Below, in pieces: positions 35,123-45,815 of a stretch of DNA of 64,000 nucleotides; the stretch's first letter is position 1, and the number at the start of each line of letters is the position of its first letter. The notes under the pieces are model-generated. The model saw nothing but the letters and a program-made list of their open reading frames with translations. It searched no databases and was not told the origin of the DNA. Source of the stretch: Hirsutella rhossiliensis (Eukaryota > Ascomycota > Sordariomycetes > Hypocreales > Ophiocordycipitaceae); NCBI RefSeq assembly GCF_020360975.1, contig NW_025408671.1:3534001-3598000 (forward strand), given 5' to 3'. A program made the translations under genes and the position numbers.

Positions 35123-37579
35123 ATGGCGGCCCTCCGAGTCAGCTGGTCCGAGCTGTCTGTCACCAAGCAGAGGGCCTTTGAAGATGCCAAGAAGATGCAA
35201 AAGGCGGTCGTGGAGGAATGCGCCCGGTCCGGCAAAGAAGTGCCCCAGTACCACCTCTCGGAGCTCATCGGCAAGGGGAGCTTTGGCCGCGTCTACAAGG
35301 CCACGGCCCAGAAGACGGGCCGCCTGGTCGCCGTCAAGATCATCGACATCGAGGAGAGCGACACACTGAACCCCCGGCTGGCCGACACCTACAGCGACCT
35401 TCTCAAGGAGATCAATGCACTGCAGCTGCTGAGCGACAGCGGCGCCCGAAACATCAACCATGTCATCGAGGCATTACCCGTCGGCCAGTCCATGTGGATG
35501 ATCACCGAGTACTGCGCCGGCGGCAGCGTCGCGACCCTCATGAAGCCCACGGTCCCTGACGGGCTGCAGGAGAAGTGGGTGATACCCATCCTGCGTGAGG
35601 TCGCCGAGGCCATGTACTGGGTCCACGGCCAGGGAATCATTCATCGCGACCTCAAGTGCGCCAACGTCCTCGTCACAGAGGTCGGAGACGTCCAGCTCTG
35701 CGACTTTGGTGTCGCCGGCGTCATCGAGACCAAATTCGACAAGCGCACCACCGTCATCGGCACCCCCAACTGGATGGCGCCCGAGCTCCTCGACCAGTCG
35801 GCTTCCTACGGCACCGAAGTCGACATCTGGGCCTTTGGCGCCATGGTCTACGAAATCGCCTCGGGCCTGCCGCCCAACGTCACCGACCGCATCGACTTCT
35901 CCCAGCTCCGCAGTCGTCTGAAGCAGCAGACGCCTCGCCTCGAAGGCGACAAGTACTCGGCCGGGCTCAAGGACCTGGTCGCCTACTGTCTTCAGCATGA
36001 CCCTGCCAAGCGACCCACCATTGAGGACATCCAGCGCCACGGCTACCTCTTCAAAACAGAGGAGGCCTATCCTACCTCTACCCTGGCCCACCTTGTGCGA
36101 GGCTTCAAGATGTGGGAGGCTCAGGGGGGAGATCGCCGGTCCCTTTTTGCTGCCGGCGGCGCCCAAGGCCTCGCCGATGTCTCGTCTACGGCCCTAGCCA
36201 ACGACGAGTGGAATTTCAGCACCACGGCCGCCTTTGACCAGCAAGTCTTTGATAGCGGACAGGCCCAGGAGGTCTTTGATGCATACGGCTCAAATGTCGA
36301 CTTCAGCCAGCAGTCGTTTGAGGAGACGTCGCGCCCGCCCAAGCCCAAGTCTCGCCGACGGCCCCCGCCGCAGCTCCCCTCCGCCAAGGCACCCCTGGAA
36401 AAAGTGTTTGACCCAAACACGATATCCAACTACGAAGACAACTCGAGGGCCTACTACGGAAGGCTATTCCTGCCACTGCCCGCATCCGACTTACCGCTCC
36501 GGGACGAGTCAGCCCCGGCCGCCGACGTCAGGGAGTCGCTGATTGACCTGGATGCCTCGCTGCACGGGAGCGACCTGTCTCAGTTTGTCGACCTCAACAC
36601 CATCAAGGCCGGCGACTCGCGTGTATCTGCCAACTACGACTTTGGAGATGGCTCCATCTACGTCAAGGCGCCTCTCAGCGACCCGGCGGATGTCAACGCC
36701 AACCGCCGCACCCAGGACTGGAAATTCCCGACAATGGCCACACCGGCCTCGGCGAATCCAGAAATTTTTAGGTTCCCGCTCCCCGAAGAACCGTCAACTC
36801 CGGACACGGGCCGGCCATCTCTAACCCATCACCAAACCGAACCTCTCCAATCCTCCATGGTCTTCAGCGACATGTCGTCCAAGCATAGCCCTGCCAACCG
36901 CGCCTCGGTCGGAAGTCTGATCGACCTCGACATGAGCTTCCCGGACTCGTCCACCGAGTACACCCGGCCATCTACATCGCACTCGGATGTCGGGTCCATC
37001 AGCGGCTCCGAGGTCGGCGGCGCGAACCCGTTTGAATTGGAGAAGCACGCATCTCTCTACCCGACGCCCAACACGAACCGTGAGCCGTCCATCTATGTCT
37101 CGGACGACTCCGAGTACGCTACCGCCGTCGTGGACCTGCCGAGGATTTCTTCCGATAGCGAACCCCCCCCCGCGGCGCCGACGCCGGCGTCGGCCAACGG
37201 TATACCCGCCAACAGCGTCCGGCCTTACTCCCTCAGCGAGTTCGCAGACATGGACCCCGAGTCCATGTCGCCCCCCCAGACCGCCGCGCCCGTCGCGTCC
37301 CAGTTTCCCCCCTCGCTTCAAAACCGGCCCCCGCCGCAGGACCAGCTCCGCGAACCCTCTTCGCCCTTCAACTATGCCTCCCTACCCCCTCCGCCCGTCG
37401 CGCCGTCGGCCCGGGTGATGGAGGGCAGGGCATCGACGGACGAGGTTAAGAATGAGCTGCGACGCATGGCCATGAGCCTGGGCGACCATCTCAGCCACGC
37501 AAACTGGTATTTGTCGGGCCTGCCGGTCCGCAACGGGAGCGGCACGAGGCTGGAGCCTACCTTTGGGAACGGGGACTGA
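35123..37579 (+). CDS. STE20/germinal-centre-kinase-type serine/threonine protein kinase
   Basis: 818 residues, a single exon, with ATG in good context (GCGCCATGG). The kinase domain is near residues 44-330. It has glycine loop GKGSFGRVYKA (50-60), VAVK lysine 72, catalytic HRDLKCAN (174-181), DFG (194-196) and GTPNWMAPE (213-221); the last is typical of the STE20/GCK group. All catalytic residues are present, so it should be active. An unusual N-lobe insert follows beta3 (SDTLNPRLADTYSDLL). The remaining 480 residues are Pro/Ser-rich and disordered, with repeated SLIDLD motifs, and end in a conserved-looking helix (NELRRMAMSLGDHLSHANWYLS). GCKs of this kind act in septation and polarity networks. 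Whether this is the Nak1/Kic1, Sid1 or Mst-type orthologue cannot be settled here, so no symbol is given. Confidence 0.88.
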   Translation: MAALRVSWSELSVTKQRAFEDAKKMQKAVVEECARSGKEVPQYHLSELIGKGSFGRVYKATAQKTGRLVAVKIIDIEESDTLNPRLADTYSDLLKEINALQLLSDSGARNINHVIEALPVGQSMWMITEYCAGGSVATLMKPTVPDGLQEKWVIPILREVAEAMYWVHGQGIIHRDLKCANVLVTEVGDVQLCDFGVAGVIETKFDKRTTVIGTPNWMAPELLDQSASYGTEVDIWAFGAMVYEIASGLPPNVTDRIDFSQLRSRLKQQTPRLEGDKYSAGLKDLVAYCLQHDPAKRPTIEDIQRHGYLFKTEEAYPTSTLAHLVRGFKMWEAQGGDRRSLFAAGGAQGLADVSSTALANDEWNFSTTAAFDQQVFDSGQAQEVFDAYGSNVDFSQQSFEETSRPPKPKSRRRPPPQLPSAKAPLEKVFDPNTISNYEDNSRAYYGRLFLPLPASDLPLRDESAPAADVRESLIDLDASLHGSDLSQFVDLNTIKAGDSRVSANYDFGDGSIYVKAPLSDPADVNANRRTQDWKFPTMATPASANPEIFRFPLPEEPSTPDTGRPSLTHHQTEPLQSSMVFSDMSSKHSPANRASVGSLIDLDMSFPDSSTEYTRPSTSHSDVGSISGSEVGGANPFELEKHASLYPTPNTNREPSIYVSDDSEYATAVVDLPRISSDSEPPPAAPTPASANGIPANSVRPYSLSEFADMDPESMSPPQTAAPVASQFPPSLQNRPPPQDQLREPSSPFNYASLPPPPVAPSARVMEGRASTDEVKNELRRMAMSLGDHLSHANWYLSGLPVRNGSGTRLEPTFGNGD

Positions 37580-38239
37580 GGTGGACCCTCTAGTGAGCCG
37601 CGTGCGCGGCAGGGACACGGACGTGTCGACGGACTTGACGAGTTATGGCGTTATGAACCTCTCATGGAAGGCGTTTGCGTTTGAGGACAAAGGCTGGTAA
37701 TACGCGAGTAAAGAGATGGGAGAAGTATTTGATTGGTGATGGATGGGCCTGTCAGTTTTGCAAGCATCTACCACCTCAAGTTCATTGAGAGCAACTTGGA
37801 AAGGAGTAAACGAGGGTACCAGATATGTAGTTGAGTTTATCGTCTTCCTTATGCTCCCCGCCTTGGAACTCGCCTTTACTCAGGATGCAGTGCGTTGTTC
37901 TGTCAGTCTGTGTACAGGAAACCCTGGTCGTTGATCTGCGCTGTACCTGTTTCCTGGACTGCTAAACTTGCCCTCCTTGCTGGTGGACCATTCACTGAAC
38001 TCTCTACTAGCCGCCGTACGCGGCAGAAAATGGGCTGAGGAAGGTTGTCAAGCTGCTACACATTCAAAGCACACAAGCACAGGGAACAATGTAGACACAT
38101 CATGCGGGGCTATTATATAGCGCCCGGTTTGCTCTATGCTTGAAAAGCCGTCGTGAGCGATAAATGGGCTCGACGTTGGACTATTGCCCCCAAAAAAACC
38201 AACACGGACAAGCCCTCATTTTGGAATCAGGCCAAACGG
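37580..38239. other. Border interval between core genes and accessory region
   Basis: Non-coding by inspection. Base composition drops from GC-rich coding DNA to mixed or AT-leaning sequence here. No gene or clear transposon end was recognised. Confidence 0.4.
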
Positions 38240-38810
38240 CGGCTACCAGCTGCTGCGCCACTGTATCGAGGTCCTTCTCAATGCCGTAAACCTTACCGGT
38301 GCCGGGCACGTCACCCATGGGGGGATGCCAACATACTCGGCGTGACCAGGGTTTACACCAGGACTTAGCATGGAATTGTTGCAGTCCTGTACGAGTCTTT
38401 CGGTCCAACTGTCTATCGGGGCTTGCTTTGTTCCTACCTTTGTTTCCTAGCCTTGACACTGGGCAGTCGCTTTGTCTATCTGCTAAAACTCTGTTGCATG
38501 ATGCTTATAGTCAAGCTCGACCGGAGGGATTTGAGGCACGTCGTTGGCGTACGTAACGCGAGGCAGTGTTGGCGACATCTGGTCCACAAAGTCGGCGTAT
38601 GCCTTATTGCCCGTCCGGGCCTGGCCAAAGGTATAGACCGTCGCTTTGATGCCAGACCCAATCAAGAATATGTTGGCAAGGCTCGCGAGCGCCCGGTGAC
38701 GATCATTTCATCCCCGAGTGGCCCGCAAGCTCCTGCTTTACAGTAGAAATACCATCTTCGGCGACGCTGTTCCACGCCTTTTTGAATTCCGCGTGTACTT
38801 GAGACGAGTG
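38240..38810 (-). pseudogene. Class 3 (fungal alpha/beta-hydrolase) lipase relic
   Basis: Minus-strand reading shows a degraded secreted-lipase-type hydrolase. VHAEFKKAWNSVAEDGI comes first, then ALASLANIFL, ATVYTFGQARTGNKAYADFVD, RVTYANDVPQIPP and YKHHATEF; a C-terminal part has NNSMLSPGVNPGHAEYVG. FGQPRTGN and VTHANDxVPQ-like blocks are hallmarks of the family and carry the catalytic Asp. Damage seen: a one-base frameshift near 38700, loss of the GHSLGG nucleophile elbow (VTG joins straight to ALAS), and two in-frame TAG codons, the first replacing the Trp expected after HHATEF (TGG to TAG). The N-terminal part and signal sequence are missing. It cannot encode an active enzyme. Confidence 0.8.
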
Positions 38811-39143
38811 AAGTTAGTAAAAAAGGGAACGAAAATGTCAAAGAGTCAATACCTGACGGAAATATCCGGCCTCTTAGTTAGGACTAGCTGCCTTATACCC
38901 TTGCCTTGGCAAACTAAACGGGTATTTAAAGTATTTTACTCTAGTAAAGGTCTTTAATTGCACTACCGAAAAAGAGGATACTATCTTATCGCGTGTCCTA
39001 TTGCTTCTAGACCTCTAAAGCCTTTAATAGATAGCATGCATAAGTCTCGCCGCCGTTCTGCCGGCACGTTCGCCAGCTTGTTCCGTCTGCGGCCGGCCCG
39101 TCGCGGGTGAGGCGGGGCTTAGTGGCCGTTGCGGGGCAAGACC

Positions 39144-41341
39144 TTATGGAGCCTGTTGCGTGGCAGAGCCAGAGCTTTGTGGCTGTTGCGGGGCACCTGC
39201 GGGGTTGGTCGAGACCCCGTTCTGCTGAATCGAATCTTGTCCCCACCAAGATGCCGATGCTTCGCGCAAAGTGTTGGTTGCACAATGGAGGTCTCCAGAA
39301 GCCTGGTGAAAGAGCCAGTCGTCCACAAACTTGACCGTGTAGCCAAGGTCTCCGTAAACTTTCTGCACAGCTTCTTCGAATATAGACTTGCCGTTCACAA
39401 CCGGACCCCAAGGTTTAGGGCAGATGTACGTGGAATTGTTGACCACCAAGCCGTTCACTGAGGCAGGAAGGAACGAATCAAGGGGACCGATCTGTGTATC
39501 GCGACGGACAATGCTGGCAGACTGGGTTGAATTTCTGGACTCGTCGGGTTCCTCACCCACCGCCTCCAGTTGAGTATCCATGACAATATCGTTGCCGGGG
39601 TCCTCCGGTTCTTCAATGGTACTGTCATTGTCTTGTCGCCGGCGGAGTTTCGACTCCTGAAAATTAGTCTGGGCGTGTGTGATTCTGTAAGTGGAGACCA
39701 GTGCGGGAACACGAAAGATCTCCGCATCTGTAACACCGGTCTCTTCTTTCAGGACATCAATGGTCTTTTGAATGCGTTCTGCAGCAATATCGCGGGCTTG
39801 AGTGTTGATGTCGGTAGCTAAGAAGGAGTCGATTGATTGCCTTACACCTGGATTAGGATTAAACCGTTAGCGGTGCGGCTTTTGCGGCCAGAGCTTGCAA
39901 TCTCACCTTCAGGCTTCGAAATAACCGGGTCCCCTCCAGCGCCGTTCTTTTGAGCTTGCTTCACAAGCTCGAACCCTGCCTTGGGGTCGTTTATCATAAC
40001 ACACCAACGCCGTTCCGTGTCGACAGGCAGAAACTGAACAAATTCATCGACGTGCTTAACCATGAGCCACGTCGAGTCCAGGATAAGAGGGCTCTGAACT
40101 TCTTGAGCGCGATAGAAATCCGTAATAAAGGCAACATTGCCTGTCGCTTCGTCGCCTCCTGTAACGATCCTCCCGGCGGGATACTTCTTGCCTTTGTGCT
40201 CGTATGGTGGGATAGTCTCTATATTCCCCATAGAATCAAGGGTGGCCTGGCCATTACCACGGCCATAGTATTGCACTGTGCCGACGCCAAAATCTCGAGA
40301 CGAGGTGTAGGTAAATGTGTTTGATCCCCCGTCTCTGATGATGGCCGAGTCTACCAAGATTTGTATAGCGACTGTTCCGTCGGGGCCCGGCATGCTAGTA
40401 TACGCAGGCTCAAATATATCTTGAGCCCAAGGATCCAACGTATCTAGCGTGATGATTGGATTATGAATCTGGGCCTCGCTTAGGACCTTCTGTATTTCTG
40501 CGACCGCCTGCTGGACTGCAGGGAGCGGAAGGTTAGTTGTGTAGACCCGCTCGATTTTCTGTCCATGGTGGTAGGTAAGAACCGGGGCGACGCGTAGTGC
40601 AACACTATCGGTGGATTTCTTATCCCCATCAGTTACGGTAAAGGTAATTGTTGCTCTACCGTCCCAACCATTAGGCCTGCGGGTGTCGCGGGCGTCGACT
40701 CCTAGTTCGAGGCCTTTTGCCAAGTCCTCGGCTGAAAAGGTCGTATCGCTCTTGACGATCTCCCAGCTGTCGCCGATAGGACGGAAAACTCGCACGAGAT
40801 CTCGAGCGGCATCGTCCGAAACGGAAATAGCTCCCGATGCTGATGCACCAAGTCCTTTGACCGGAAGAGTGCGGATGGTGGCCATGTTTTGGGGGGCTCG
40901 TTGGACATCGTCCGAAGCGTCGTGGCAACCCGCCAACTTTGTAAGATTATTTTGGAGGTAGCTCAGCATGTTTAACTTCTTTGCTTTCAGTGCTTCCTTC
41001 TCTTCTGGGGTGTTCGTCCAATGAGGTCTTGGAAGCTCATTGAGTAGCTTCTTCGTGCTTTCCAGGTCATTTTTGACGGATGAAGTCAAGCAGCGGCCGC
41101 TCGGGTCGGCGATATTGGCAAGGAAAAGGGCACCTCGTTCGTCAGTCCAGGTGTCCTTCCCTTCAATATCGGTTGTGCCTTCCATATCAACCTTGCCATC
41201 GCGATTGGTGTCTGCTCGGATATCCACGTTGAAGGGCTCGGACACAGAAGGTGAGTCACCCGCGCCAGAACCGGTGTCCTGGGGCAAGGCGCAGACCAAA
41301 GCGGCCGAGCTAGCGAAAACGAGGGAGTACCAGTACTTCAT
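39144..41341 (-). CDS. Secreted protein-arginine deiminase (PAD), intact
   Basis: Converts peptidyl-arginine to citrulline; family members are Ca-dependent. Two exons on the minus strand, 41341-39907 and 39847-39144, are separated by a 59-nt phase-1 intron (GTGAGA donor, CTAAC branch site, CAG acceptor). The product has 712 residues. A signal peptide is likely (WYSLVFASSAALVCALP), so the enzyme should be exported, unlike animal PADs. A Ca-binding-type loop ADTNRDGKVDMEG (residues 43-55) matches the PAD middle domain. The catalytic set is complete by motif: Asp308 in WAQDIFE, His430 and Asp432 in KHVDEFVQFLP, Cys667 in GDLHCATN. CPKPWGPVVNGKSIFEE matches the PAD IPKPFGP block. No RIP stops are present although its neighbourhood is full of them. 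A mutated inverted paralogue lies 4.5 kb away. Confidence 0.9.
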
Positions 41342-41482
41342 ACTGGCTTGGGGCGTAAAGAGAGGCTTGGACTAATAGACGGCGCAGTAGATACTGGATA
41401 GTGGAAATCAACTGAGAATCGAAGAAGGATTGTATACGCTGAGTATGATGATGAGTTGATGTAAACGCGGTGATAAACTTGG

Positions 41483-41490
41483 TATATATA
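41483..41490 (-). promoter_or_regulatory. TATA-like element upstream of the PAD gene
   Basis: TATATATA about 142 bp before the PAD start codon; the position suits a core promoter with a leader of roughly 110 nt. Confidence 0.4.
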
Positions 41491-41915
41491 GGTAAAGGAA
41501 TGAAATTCCGATGCCTTGTTATGTACGGCACCATCCTCCACGACCGGTTTCCTCACGAAACTGCTTGCATTGCCCACATGCCGTTAATGATGCTCTATCA
41601 TGCAAAGGCATACGTATTAGAAGACAGTCGACGTGGGCATTGTCAAGATGCTTCTCACAATTGACTCGTCAACGCTCGTGACTCGAGCTGACAGTGGGCT
41701 AGGCCGAACGATGCCATAGCATGCCAAGGGAGATAGGGGTAGACTATACGTGGCAATGCTTTTCTTTCCTGGCGGCGAAGTCCAGGACAGGAACTAAACG
41801 ATGCTCGCAGCAGTTTGGAGTTGAGGCTACTCTCGGTCTCCCGCGTACCCTGATTCGTGAATTAATAGGTCGTGTGGTTCGGTATGCGGTTCCGATACCG
41901 CGCGCCTTGAATACA

Positions 41916-42244
41916 GGACCGACCGCTCTGCCTGGCAAATATCGCGTATAAAGTAAAAAGTACTTACCAACGTACAGCTTGACTTGACCCTCTGTTTCAA
42001 ACAATTTCTATATTATATCCCTATTGTTAACTCCAAGCCCTAAGCGAGCTCTAATCCTAGCCGAAACGCCTAATAACTCGATGATCCTAGTAAGATCCTC
42101 TAAAATTATATTATGCAAGGAAATAATCAGGCTGATGTGTATATACTTGGTGTCAAATACCTCATTTGGCGACTTTCCCTTTGAAGTGCTTGCGTCATAG
42201 GTTCCCCTACTTTTGGTAGGTCCCTGAGGCAGAGCGGTCGGTCC
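41916..42244. mobile_element. Short element bounded by an 18-bp perfect terminal inverted repeat
   Basis: GGACCGACCGCTCTGCCT at 41916-41933 is repeated in inverted orientation at 42227-42244. The 293 bp between them is AT-rich and has no convincing gene. Size and terminal repeats suggest a MITE or an internally deleted DNA transposon. No target-site duplication could be confirmed by eye. Confidence 0.55.
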
Positions 42245-42924
42245 AGCTGTCAAGGCGTAGATTCATTCAAGGTCAGGAACGAGTTGGACCAGGATACAGG
42301 GGCTATGATCAAGTGTTTAATAAGACCGAAGGCTGGAGCTATAGGTGGGCAGACTGAGCATGCTATAGCCGGCCGTAGTGTGTGGGATGCAAAGCTTACT
42401 GACTTCATGCAGTAGCTCAATACGTGTAGTTGCAGGACGACTGCGTCATTCGGTTCAAGTAAATTCTCTAGGGAGAGCTATTTAGTCGCTGAAAAACTAG
42501 CACGTCCACCTCGGTGCCCTGCAACCGTCTCTTGCCCCTGGTCGGTCTGCCCGATGCGCTGGTAGACTCACGTCCATCTCATCGTTGCTCAGCGCACGGA
42601 GACCAGGAGTTTTGCACGAAAAACGCATCTTTGCCAGAAAGTAGGTGGGAGAGGCCGTAGCTTCATCCAATGATCCAAGTAGATGTCGGCAAGGACACAC
42701 ACAACACACGGACGCTCCGACACATACGTAAATCTGATGACGGCGCATTTGCTCTGGCTAAAAGCGGCTCTGAGCGCAACAGGCACATCCTAGTTCAAGG
42801 GTTTAATCCCGGCAGCCCCATAAATGGTCCGGCTAGCCATTGCGGGCTTAAGAGCCGGGGAAATATAGTCCAGGCCCTACTGGAATTGAAACTAAACCAG
42901 CGTTTCAGGCCAAAAAGAACGACA
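42245..42924. other. Non-coding spacer in the accessory region
   Basis: No recognisable gene, repeat or RNA. Confidence 0.35.
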
Positions 42925-43371
42925 ATGCAGTTTCTTCTTCTTCTACTCATGGTACTGAGCCTTGTCACTTTCGCTCAGACCCTCGAACCACTCGTCCCAC
43001 CCCCAACTAATAATGGGTTCCCTCTCTGAGATTCTTTGAGTCCAGTTCTGGCTTCTCTAGTAACGATGTTCCGAGAAAGAAGACGTCGCTTAGCTCGCTT
43101 TGTGCATGAGGCGGTAATCTGGGATGAGCATCGACGGTCTGTATCGACCAATATTGGCCAGGAAGAGCGCGACTGGCTGTTTGTTACCTGGTTTCTGGCG
43201 TGTTCCATCGTCCTCGGGATTATGGGGTGGGCCATCGTCCTTTGGGCTATGAGCCGGTTCATCATCTTTGGGATTATAAGGCGGCCCGTCCTATTTTGGA
43301 TCAGGAGTCTCTACAGTAAGCTTGCCAGGCGGACCTCGAGGAATAGAGCCGGTGAGGGGGCAGCGCGGTAA
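42925..43371 (+). pseudogene. Small secreted/membrane protein ORF split by one in-frame TGA
   Basis: A 34-codon frame beginning MQFLLLLLMVLSLVTFAQ (classic signal peptide) ends in TGA at 43027-43029. The same frame then runs open to 43371. The second part is basic at first (FRERRRRLARFVHE) and then has hydrophobic helices (WLFVTWFLACSIVLGIMGWA and SRFIIFGII) before a basic tail. Read through, this would be a 148-residue protein with a signal sequence and one or two membrane helices. The stop is one C-to-T transition from an Arg CGA codon, the change RIP makes. No family was recognised. It could instead be two unrelated short frames; the in-frame continuity favours one broken gene. Confidence 0.5.
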
Positions 43372-43959
43372 CAAGAAGAGCAAGACGCATGTTCCAAAGG
43401 ATGCTAAAAATAAGAGAGTGTGAAAGGAGGGACAGCAGTGGGAGATTCAATGAGTGAGTGAATTGAGAGTGCTTAGATCTGGTATGAGGTGCCAGTCTAA
43501 ATATATGCGAGGCTTTGATGTACCTTTACCATTTGATATACTTATATCATCTTCTCCTGTACATATGCTTAGATGCTTGAGAAAGAGCACACGCAATCAT
43601 CACTTGGTAATTTATGCACAATGCCACATTGTCTGACCTAGAAATTGCGGACAGTCTTCTTCTATAATGCTTATGCAATTCTATGTCTTTTGCGTAGGCA
43701 AGTATAGCCATGGTTAGCCCTTAATCTGTCCTCGCTCCACATCCATCTTAAAGAAGCTGCATACGACTTACTCATTCTTCTTGGAGAAGACATCCGGGTT
43801 TGAGTACTCGGTAAGATAGTAGAAGTTTGTTGCTGCTGACGTGACATATATGCCCAACATGCACATGGTCGGGCCTGCCATCCCATCCTGCTCCGACTCT
43901 ACTCTGGTCAGCTATCCCATGCCGTTGGCGACTGATACACCAGCGCTTGGTCGAGAGCC

Positions 43960-43981
43960 ATTATTATTATTATTATTATTT
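43960..43981. repeat. ATT trinucleotide microsatellite
   Basis: Seven tandem ATT units. Confidence 0.9.
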
Positions 43982-44840
43982 GTATTAGGTAGGTATGCCC
44001 GGAGGGAATCCCCTATAGGGCTAATGTAGGATTACAGTGCATTGCTTTATGCCACCTGGAGCCCCGCGATTATTTTCGCTTGTTGTTCGGCCCCGGTCGA
44101 TGCTTCCATAACAGGCCTGCTTGAAGACCAATCTCTACTCTAGCTAAAGCACCGTCTGCCACGTTGGGGCCGCTTAACATAAAAGCGGGACAGGGCGGCG
44201 TAGCACTAGAAGAGCTCTAATTATTTTAATGGTACCGCCAAGTTTGGTGGTTAGTACGGAGTATTCCCCGCCCTTAATTACCCGTTTGGCCCGCGGGGCC
44301 CACGGCACAGGGGCCTTCGGGAGCTAACTTAAGTACTAAAGTCCTACACATTACAGTACGTAGTCTTCGACCTAGCATAGGCTGGCCCGCAACGCTTCTT
44401 TAGAGGCGTAAATATACATTACAACGCCGCCAGGGCGCCTAAGATACTGTTTTCTAATTTCTAAGTGCCGCGGTAAACTTACTAGCCTTGGTGCGAGCGG
44501 CACTTATCGCAATCTCGACTGCGCGCACGCAAATATGCGGTATCGGCACTGCGCCTTACAGGTGGCCGTTTCGTTTAATGCGGCCCGGGCTTGATTACCT
44601 TGGACGTCGCTAGCCGTATAAGGCGATTATGCCACAGCCCCTACTTTTAGTTGGCCTGACTTGTTTGTACTTTATAACCAGGTTCTGTTAACCGGGCTCT
44701 GTCTGCCCAAGTTGTGTCTAACGGAGAGAACAGCAATCCATTAAGCGTCGAGGGCCCCATCCATTGAGAGCCTTGCCCCGAGTCAGTGGCGCTTGAACAT
44801 TGCCGCGGAGTGCCCGACCAAAGTGTATGGTGGGATGAAG

Positions 44841-44859
44841 TTGGTTGGTTGGTTGGTTG
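44841..44859. repeat. TTGG tetranucleotide repeat
   Basis: Four and a half tandem TTGG units. Confidence 0.85.
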
Positions 44860-45652
44860 TCTCATTACGCTTTCTGGAGACCCCGCAGGGGTCCCGTAGC
44901 GCCACTCGGGCCCGGCTACCCCTGAGCTGATGTGTGGGGATACAGGGGGGTCCCATTCCTACTGTTGATTCCTTCGCACCATGTACCACGCCCAAGAAGC
45001 TTCCCTCGCCCTCGTGTGGCTCTCCCACGGCTGGCTCTCTTCTGGCCTTATCAGGGGCCTCGCCATCAATGTCCAAGTCGAGTCCCAAGATGGCCTCTGA
45101 GTTGCCTGTTCCTTCCAGAGGTTCTTGGTCGCCTGGTCGCTTCCATCACGTTCGATCAGGGGGTTGCGGCCGTCGCTCATTGGAGCGTGCTTATAGGCAG
45201 GGCATGGGCTTGCTGGACTGTATGGCATGTTTGATGTGTACTAATTACATGTCACTCACCCGTGGAGCCCGGTGGCTCGGGTCCCGGTCCCCATTGCGAG
45301 CCCCTGATGATGCCGGGGCGGGTCCTCCTGTTCCTGCGTTGGCTGCCACGGTGGGATGTAACACAGCCGGACTGACACAGCAGAATAAAGCAAGCAAGCT
45401 ACCACAATGTTTATTGCATGAGGAACCAGACTGATGACTTCTACCCCATAGACTATCTAACAAAGCTGTTTAAATGATGGATTCCTCCAATACCAAGGTC
45501 TTCAACATGCATGTGGACTCGTTGGAAAGTCGAGCCCCTGTTCCAAGACGAGGCCAAGAGATCCTGCAATTAATGCTATGATGAACATAGAGTCATGGAA
45601 TTACCGGCATCTGGACTTAATATATCGATACGCTGAGTGCCAATTTATAAGT

Positions 45653-45660
45653 TATATAAA
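45653..45660 (+). promoter_or_regulatory. TATA-like element before the mutated PAD paralogue
   Basis: TATATAAA 156 bp before the paralogue's ATG, about the same spacing as in the intact PAD gene. Confidence 0.35.
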
Positions 45661-45815
45661 GAGGCCTTGAGTCTTTAGTACTTACACGTTCCTCCAAGAC
45701 ACGTTCTTTTATCAATTCTTGTACGCTCTTTATGTACACTCCTCCAAACTTACAACTTTTTATTATTATTATCTGATACTAGACCGTATCCTTCTAAATT
45801 TGAATTAAGCTCACT

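Larger units (their letters stand above)
43372..45815. other. Gene-poor accessory interval with GC-rich patches
   Basis: It contains an ATT microsatellite, a GGTT tetranucleotide run and a GC-rich patch (about 44700-45440). The patch has overlapping frames on both strands (plus 44934-45434, minus 44783-45088) and no recognisable family. It may be an old repeat. The last 200 bp carry what looks like the former promoter of the mutated PAD paralogue. Confidence 0.4.

Noticed and set aside
43027..43029. Recoded TGA (selenocysteine or programmed readthrough)
   Set aside because: No CTA-type readthrough context follows, these fungi lack selenocysteine insertion, and CGA-to-TGA mutation explains it more simply.
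44934..45434. 166-codon plus frame with open antisense frames
   Set aside because: GC-rich patch; neither strand shows a known family or a plausible promoter.
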